Shown: one piece after another, positions 56,791 to 64,000 of the stretch
How the letters are laid out: each line of letters begins with the position of its first letter
Position numbering within the stretch: position 1 is the stretch's first letter
Source: Setophaga petechia
Taxonomy: Eukaryota > Chordata > Aves > Passeriformes > Parulidae
Direction of reading: 5' to 3'
Length of the DNA stretch: 64,000 nucleotides
Assembly (NCBI GenBank): GCA_024362935.1
Contig: JANCRA010000067.1
Location: 1,163,795 to 1,227,794 of the forward strand
The notes under the pieces: generated by a model
Seen by the model: the letters and a program-made list of their open reading frames with translations, nothing else
Database searches by the model: none
What the model was told of the DNA's origin: nothing
Made by a program: the position numbers and the translations under genes

Positions 56791-59700
56791 GGTGAGGATT
56801 TGGTGTGTGAGAGGTTTGCTGAGGGATTTCTGTTTGCAGAGCAGTGGAGATAAAAATCTGTTTATTTTTTATGACAGATATACAAAGATGAATAGTGTCT
56901 ATATTTTAATATCACTGTACCAGGTTTTTACACTTTTCCAGAGCCCAACTTCCTGGCATTGTCTTTGATCTGCACCCCTTTTTTTGGGGATATAAAGGAG
57001 GAAAAGGGAGCTTCAGGAAGGAAGGAGCCCAAATTCCAGTGGAGAATTCTCTTTTTTTGCCTCCCATGGTCAGGCTGGGCTTGAGGGACCAGGAATCTTG
57101 GCTTGAATTAAGATTCTTTCTCCCTCTGGATGCTGGCAGGGTGCAGATTTTGGGCAGAATTGTTTTTTTCCTGCCCTGCCCTGGTGGCCAACCTTCCTGC
57201 CAGGGGTGTTTTTATTAAACTGAGGGGCCAGGACAGGGTTTGGGCACAGAGTTGTCCCTCTGGGATCAGGGTCAGCTCCTGTCCTGGTGTGATTTAATTG
57301 AGTTATTATTCCCTGTGCAGTTTATCCATTTATTTTCTGGACTTGGGAGATGTCAGAGTGCAAGGAGAAGTGAGCACAAGGTGGGTTTGGTTGTGGTTCA
57401 GGTCTGTTTTTCCCCCAGGAGCAGAATCCACCTTGGCCCTGTGGGATATTTACAAAGTCACCATGAAGTCTTAGCTCTGATTCTGCAGGAAGTTGGATTT
57501 TGGTTTTGTTAAAATACTGTAAAAATTATGCAACAAACAGACCTTAAGAACCTACATGTTTATTATTTTTTAAAAAATTCTATTTTTGCCTGCTCTGGAA
57601 GCTGGGTATTGGAATTTTTCTTTCTTTTTTTTTGGCCCATTCTTTGTTTGAGAGCTGCAATTTTCACAATTGCTGCAAGGTGGCACAGCCCAAAGCAGTG
57701 GGGTTTGGGGATTTTTTTCTTTATATCTTTATTTCTGTGGCACAGTATGTGCTCTTAGCTGCAAAACTCAATGTTAAATTCCTTATGGCCACAGCCTGCT
57801 ACAGATTTATTCATTTATTTTTCCTAATGGAGTCATAAAGTGGAAAAACTTTGAATTATTGATTATTTAGTGTTTGTAGATTGAACAGGAGCAGGGAGCA
57901 CTTCCCATCAGTCAATATGAGGGCAGTTGGCTGTGGAATATATATTTTAATTATTATTTTTGAATGATTGGGCTGCTGAGGAGCTGAGTGTGGCCCTGCT
58001 TCCATTGAAGGCCCAGCTTTTAAGAGATTTCTGTCTTGATTTGGCTTTGTTGCTTTGCCTTGACTTCAGGAGCTCCTTAAACACAAACTCAGTGGCTCAC
58101 CTTGAACTTTTATCAATAAAATCTGGAGGGATGAGCTCCCAGCCTCTTTTAGAAGGATTCTTGGAATGAGCCTGGATAATTTGGATTTCTCTTAAAGCTG
58201 AGGAATGTACCTGCTGCAGGAACTTGGGGTTTTCTGGGAATTTTTGCACCTCATTTTCTCCTGTTGTGCTTTGAGGGAAATAGAGCCTTAACCATGCTGA
58301 GACCTTGATTTATTATTCCCTGTGCAGTTGATCCATGGCAGTCACCAGCACTTTTTGGGCTTTTGTTTATTTTTTTTTTTTGGTTTGTAGCACTTGAGAT
58401 GTCTGATTTTTTATCAATTATTTTTTTGGTAGAGAACTGCTTTGTAACTTTCTAAAATAAAATAATGACTTTGCCAAGCAAATTTATCACTGCTATAGAA
58501 TGGAAGGTCCTTATTTTTTCTTCATTAGCAATACTGTAATCAAAGGTGCAAAATTATGTGTTTAATGTAAATGTCTGTGCTGTTAGAGATTGAAAATATA
58601 TTGGGTTAGGAGCAACCTCTACACAAACTGAGGAACTAGAGTTATAAATCCTCTTTGCTTTGTTGCCAAATGAGCTTTAAAAAGGAAAATATTTGCATTA
58701 GTGTATTTTAAAAAAAAGCACTGGTTAGAGAGAGAATAAATCAGAGTAAAAATCATTGCCAGACAAAGATTGCTTTGTTTTTTACTGAATAAAACACAAC
58801 TTGTTTATGCACAATAGGTACTTAATGAGCATAGTTTTTCACAGAATTATGTTTCCAATATATAGATGGGAAAAATAGGTTTCCTTTTATTTTTTATGGC
58901 AGATATACAGAGATGAATAGTGTCTATATTTTAATATTCCTGTTTGGTGTCTGAAGTGTATCATTTGCCTGTGTGTTGGTCAAACTCATTTTCCTTAAAA
59001 TACCCCATTTTACACTGCTAGTGAAATATTACTGAAGGAGATTTTGGTTGGGCCCAACAGAAATATGTGAAATTATAACTTAGCTTAAAAAAAACTTGTT
59101 GATTATGCAAGATTTTATTCATTAATCAATTTAGGCTTATCTAAGTGTTTCTGTAAAACAACTGTGGATGTTTGAACGCTGCAAAAATCTTACTTCTACC
59201 TCTTGTGTAAAATCCTTAAAATTCCCCCTCACAAATGTACTCTGATGCCACAGGGTGTTGTGCACCTTAACTTGGGAATTCCATTGGCTTTTCCTTTTAT
59301 TTTATTTAATTTTTTTAATTGTGGAACACCAGGATGCCTTGTTATGTCCAGCTGTGCTGAACTGATGGGGTTTGTGTCACATGTGTGGGAATCTTCAGAA
59401 ACAGGAGAATTCTGTGATAAGTCATGGCCAGTGTCATTTTCTGGTGTTTTCTACGTGTGTGGTTTGATTCCTTTTATTTAAATAATCACCTGTGTTGTGT
59501 GGATGTCCCTAATCAATGGTGACAGCTTGTTTAGATCCACTCACACTGTTTCTCAGCTGCTGAATTTCAGTTTGGTAATTCTGCCTTGAATTGACCTGTT
59601 CTGTGTTCATGACAGAAATTAAAATTCTTTGTGTTTTTTGTGACTGGTTTTATTGCCTTAATTCTAGAATTATTTATTGCCTTAATTCTGGGGAAGTTTG

Positions 59701-61040
59701 GGCAGCTGTTGAACTTGGGGCTGAGGGATCTCTTGGATCAGACAAAAAATTCAGATTTGCATCAGGTACTTGAGAATAAAGAGAAGAGTTTAATGAGGAC
59801 CTCAAGGGATGTTATGGGGGAATTGGGATGAATTTAGCATTTTTCTCAAAATAAGTTGACAAATGTCCCAGATTCTTTTTTTTTTTTTTGGCAGACATTT
59901 GAAGCAAAAGTCAAGAACTGCACAGGAAACAACAGAATTTGGCTGGTTTGTTCTGTGGAGTTGAGTGTGGTGTTCTAAACCTTGACTGGGAAAAGTTCTT
60001 GCTTTAGAGCAAGGAACTTTAAAATTTGAAGTTTAGAGGAAGGAATTTTAAAATTTAAAAGCATTTTTTCCTTTCTGGTGACAAGCAGAAAAAATAATGG
60101 ATATGATTGGTTTTTCATTGGTGGAGAAGTTATAAAACTTGTTATGAAAGTTATAAAATGGTGCTTTGGATAATCTAATTTTGAGGTGTTTCCATCTTCA
60201 GCTGAGCTGTACACATCAAATATCCCAATTTATCCCTTCTGAGCAGGTTCCTGTTGTTGCTGCTGATTGGACACATGTTTAATAAATTAATTTTGGAGCC
60301 CCTGCCAAGGAGCCTCCTCTTTTCCCCTCCTTTTGCAGAGAGAAGGGGATTTCCAGAGCAGATCATGAGAGAAACATCCCTTCCCTGGGGGCCATCTCTG
60401 CTTTTATTTGACTGCAGCTTGGTTGCTTTGATACTTGTTCCAAAACACCTGTGATGGAATAAATGCAGCTATTTTAGTGGGGCTGTGCTGGCAGCTTGTC
60501 AGTGGAGATACTTTGGAAAGCTGGCACAGGGAAACGTGCTCTTCCCAAATCAGTCTGATAACATTCAGTGTTTTACATTGATTTTTAAATAATATTAATC
60601 AAAAATGTTTTAAATCCACGTTTGTGTGATAGGCTGGGCTTTGTAAAGCTGTGAAATTCAGTAGTGCTGTTCTGATTTGAATAACAGTGCTATATAAAAA
60701 ATAAAATCTGTGTTTCCACACTACCAGCTCCCTCCTCTTATTGAGGAGACCTTTGATTTGGAGCTGATGAATCAGGTTGCTTAGGTAAATATTTTATTTA
60801 AGAGTGTTGGGTTGCAAAAGCAGAGAATTTAGGTAAATGGGGAAAAAAATAGTTTGTGCTGTTGCTTGTGGTACAGAATTCCCAGATCTTTGTGCCTTGG
60901 GTGGGTCATGACCGAAGGAGCTGTGGGGGCATTCTGACTTACAGAGAGACTTTATGATAACCCAGATCTTTAATTTTGCTGATAAATGTTGGGTTGGGAG
61001 ATGTGGATGGATTTCAGAGCTGTGAGAAGTCACTTGGTTA
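56791..61040. other. Gene-poor AT-rich stretch
   Basis: No splice-bounded conserved exon, RNA gene or recognised transposon was found. A ~55-bp segment (GACAGATATACAAAGATGAA, TAGTGTCTATATTTTAATAT) at 56860-56917 recurs at 58888-58943. Confidence 0.4.
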
Positions 61041-61044
61041 AATC

Positions 61045-61165
61045 CCAGACTGGTTTGGGTTGGGAGGGACCTTAAAGCTCAGCTTGTCCCAGCCCTGCCA
61101 TGGCAGGGACACCTCCCACTGTCCCAGGGTGCTCCAAGCCCTGTCCAGCCTGGCCTGGGATAATC
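61045..61165 (-). mobile_element. CR1 LINE 3' fragment, reverse orientation
   Basis: Reverse CR1 wording: CTGGTTTGGGTTGGGAGGGA, CCTTAAAGCTCAGCTTGTCC and GGTGCTCCAAGCCCTGTCC. Confidence 0.7.
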
Positions 61166-61796
61166 AATAATCTCATCAATAATTAGAAGGTGCTCTGGTG
61201 AGCTTTGAATTTCAGGCTCTGGTGCATTCCCAGTTCTTCAGCTCATCTTCTCCTGTAAACCCACAGCTTCCTCCTGTGGGAAATGGATTTGTAGGGAATT
61301 CTCCAAGCCTGGCAGAAGGCTCACACAATGTGTGTGTCTGTGTGCAAACCTTGAGATGAGAAATGCTGACTGAGAAATGCCATGGAATGGACAGACATTG
61401 CTGAGACAGAAATGGAACTAGAAACAAGCTTCAAATAAGACTGGATAGTTTGGAGGACTAGAACTGTGAAAGATGCACTGCAGTGAGAGCCATGAGGGGT
61501 AATTTTAGATTATTGGCTTTAAGGCATTTTCAGCATGGTGTGGCTAAAGCTGATAGGCCAAGAAACACTTTTTAATGTATTGTAATTAGGAAATAATTAG
61601 CTTCTGATTGTGATGGTGTGAGTGATAACATCTGTATTGTCTCACCCTTCTCCTGAGACTTTTAGTTTTTAAAATGCCTCTCAGTTGCCCCAGCTCTGGA
61701 TCAGAAATCACACATCCCCCCCTCCCAGGAGCTGTTCCTGATCTCTCTTCTTGCTGTGCCACAGAACCTGCGAAGTGACAGAGTGGGGGGACAGAA

Positions 61797-62220
61797 TGTA
61801 AGAAATAAAGATAATGCAGAAGGTAATCTGGCCCCTGAGGAGCTGCAGCTGTGCTAATTACAAAGATTAGGAACAGGCCTGCCCTTAACAGGCCACAGCT
61901 GTGTCCAATAAAGATGAGTGCTATAAAAGAAGGGGTCAGGTAGTTGAGAAGAGTTGGAGTTTGTTGGCTGTGCTGTGAGGAAGAAGGAGTCAGTGGTGCA
62001 AGGAGCTGCCCATGAGAAATCACTGAGAAGGTATGGGAGCTTCCCAATGACAGAATTCCTGTTGTTTTTCATGGGTGTCAGGGTGGCTTCAGTTCTTGAA
62101 GCAAATAGGGAAGATCTCAAAGTCTGCTGGAGTTTAATCAATATAATTGTACCAGGGAGCTCAAGGATTTCCCCCAGAACGGGACTGTAATCACTGAGAA
62201 TTGAAAAATAAGGTAGGTGA
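61797..62220 (+). mobile_element. LTR-like element with TATA box
   Basis: It begins TGTAAGAAATAAAGATAATG and has GCCACAGCTGTGTCCAATAA followed by GTGCTATAAAAGAAGG (TATA at 61922). The layout matches an LTR U3/R region followed by leader sequence (GTCAGTGGTGCAAGGAGCTG). The 3' boundary is unclear and no second copy is in the window. Long minus-strand ORFs here are artefacts. Confidence 0.45.
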
Positions 62221-62654
62221 TGATGTATCAGAAGTTTAAACAGAAATGAGTGGGTTTAGAGGATTGGCTGAATTAATGGGGTATTACTCTCTTAATTCTG
62301 GAATCCATGAATCCATTTTCAACAGATGTCTGACCTGTTGTAAAGGAGATTTTAGTGGAAAAGATGGATTTGTTATCCTGGTACATTCTTGGCCCTGCAA
62401 AGGCTGCAGGCAACTCCATTAAAAATCAATGTCCAGAAGAACAAACAACTCTTTAAGAGGGGTTGAAGAGAGGAAGTCATAGCTATAAATGTGGGAAATA
62501 TAGTCTGTGTGGCTCATGGCAAGGGTTTTTATCACCAAATGAATGGTGTCACCAGGAAGAAAAAGGGATGGAGATGTGTCTGGAATTCACTCTTGGGAGT
62601 TTTTTCAGCCTTCACAAACCTTCACAGGGTAAGTGACTCCACTCTTCTTGCAGA

Positions 62655-62960
62655 TCCTGGAATCCAAGAATGGTTTGGGTTGGAAACAACATTAAAAATC
62701 ATCCCATTCCACCCCTGCCATGGGCAGGGACACCTTCCACCATCCCAGGTTGCTCCAAGCCCCATCCAGCCTGGCCTTGGGCACTGCCAGGGATCCAGGG
62801 GCAGCCACAGCTTCTCTGGGCACCCTGTGCCAGGGCATCACCACCCTCAAAGGGGAGAATTCCTTCCCAATATCCCATCTCAACCTGCTCTCTTCCAATC
62901 TGGAGCCAAACCCCTTTTTCTCCCAGATCAGGTCCCTGTCTCAAGTCCCCCCCTCAGCCC
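62655..62960 (-). mobile_element. CR1 LINE 3' end, reverse orientation
   Basis: AATGGTTTGGGTTGGAAACA, CCACCATCCCAGGTTGCTCC, AAGCCCCATCCAGCCTGGCC and GCCACAGCTTCTCTGGGCAC are reverse CR1 3' sequence. Confidence 0.8.
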
Positions 62961-62964
62961 TTGG

Positions 62965-63625
62965 CAGTGATGCTTCTGACGTTCTCCTGCTGGTTGTGAT
63001 GTTCTCCTCCTGGTTGTGACGTTCTTCTCCTGCTTGTGCAGCTCTGCTGAGGCCACTGCTGAGCTGGGAGAACTCTTTTCCCCCTGTTCAGCAGAAGCAT
63101 CATTTATCTCAAGCAAAGTTACATTTTGCTTTAATCAGAATCACTTCAAAATTCAGGCAGAGTATCCAAGTTAGACTTTAAAGACAACTTCTGGCAGCAC
63201 TTGTGAAGCAAAGCTAATCTGGGGTGTGAATGTGTGTGAGTAAAGCTTTCCTGGGTGCTTGATCATCTTGTAAATGATTGATTTGTGCTCCAGCTGAGGA
63301 ACATTTAAGGGGTGAGTTCTGCTGTGATGTGGGAAGAAATTGCCTTTCTAGAATTATAAATCCATTGTGCTGGTGCCTTGTATTTTTCAAGTGTGGGTGT
63401 GCATCCTTTTAGGATATAATCACACTAAAGATCTGTGAGTGGCACTGACTACAGCCAATAGTTGTATAAATAATGATATAAATATCCATAATTAGATGAA
63501 TGGGGCCCTTTGAGGAGAGCACACTTGAATAAAAACCTTGGTGCTTGCTCCTTCTCTCTTTCCTGAGGGATCTTTGTTTGCCTTCCAGAAAGTAATGAAA
63601 AAAACCCAAAAAACCAAAAACCAAA
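62965..63625. other. Intergenic, nothing firmly recognised
   Basis: A short GACGTTCTCCTCCTGGTTGT motif repeats three times at 62978-63035. Nothing else stands out. Confidence 0.4.
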
Positions 63626-63629
63626 ATAT

Positions 63630-63875
63630 TTATAATGTAAAAAATAATTCAAGGTCATTTTCATGCAATTAAAACATTTAAGATAGTTTTATTAATTAAA
63701 AAAAATTAAGGTCATGTTCATGCAAGAAAAATACTTAAAATAGTTTTATTAATGTAAAAAATAATTTAAGGTCATTTTCATGCAATTAAAACATTTAAGA
63801 TAGTTTTATTAATTAAAAATATTAAGGTCATTTTCATGCAAGAAAAATATTTAAGACAGTTTTATTAGTAAAAGC
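63630..63875. repeat. ~58-bp AT-rich tandem repeat, four units
   Basis: Units contain AAGGTCATTTTCATGCAATT, AAAACATTTAAGATAGTTTT and ATTAATTAAAAA. The motif AAGGTCAT recurs near 63651, 63708, 63768 and 63824. Units 1 and 3, and units 2 and 4, are most alike, so a two-unit block may have been duplicated. Confidence 0.9.
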
Positions 63876-64000
63876 AACCTGGTTGTCAAATTTTTATCCA
63901 AATTTTCCTTTGTGTATCAAGTCTTTATAGCCACTTTGTTGAGAATGTCCCATCTCTGACAGACTGAGCTTTTCACAGAGGCACTGCTGGTGGTGGGATT

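Noticed and set aside
61586..62047. A 153-codon minus-strand ORF
   Set aside because: It overlaps an LTR-like element with a plus-strand TATA box and has no recognisable domain or splice structure.

Overview
The window looks like nuclear DNA of a bird, most likely a passerine. Its genes have short conserved exons split by GT-AG introns. The intergenic DNA is full of chicken-repeat-1 (CR1) LINE 3' ends and of several LTR families of the kind common in songbird genomes. Minisatellites and CpG-rich promoters are also frequent. Species and chromosome cannot be fixed from the sequence alone.

Three protein-coding genes are supported, all on the + strand. (1) At the left edge is the 3' part of a gamma-class connexin, best read as GJC2 (positions 3-755), followed by a possible long 3' UTR. 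(2) IBA57, the mitochondrial iron-sulfur assembly factor, is complete at 13381-19034 in three coding exons (324 aa). It starts in a CpG island, and its second intron is loaded with nested LTRs. (3) A MEIOC-family meiotic gene occupies 40215-52288 in six coding exons whose summed length stays in frame (853 aa). Its promoter is probably the CpG island near 29.1-29.66 kb. GJC2 next to IBA57 matches the human 1q42 order. A connexin-gamma gene near a MEIOC gene resembles the GJC1/MEIOC region of human 17q21, so the MEIOC-like gene may be the ohnolog partner of MEIOC.

Layout: 0.8-12.3 kb is intergenic with LTRs, CR1 and two minisatellites, one of them split by an LTR. 12.3-19.0 kb is the IBA57 promoter and gene. 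19-23 kb is its 3' flank with a CR1 interrupted by an LTR. 23.4-27.8 kb holds two large TA-rich satellites. 27.95-30.7 kb is a CpG island between two GC-rich minisatellites. 30.7-40.2 kb is probably the 5' non-coding part of the MEIOC-like gene, with LTRs and a large inverted repeat. 40.2-52.3 kb is the MEIOC-like coding region, with an exon-derived tandem array in one intron. 52.3-64 kb is largely gene-free, apart from one candidate minus-strand exon and a 47-bp minisatellite.

The three genes have unrelated roles (gap junctions, mitochondrial Fe-S assembly, meiotic prophase) and share a neighbourhood, not a pathway. The most interesting signals are the tandem copies of a MEIOC-like exon/donor junction, the LTR ending 42 bp from IBA57 exon 3, the ~165-bp-arm inverted repeat, and the unexplained minus-strand exon.
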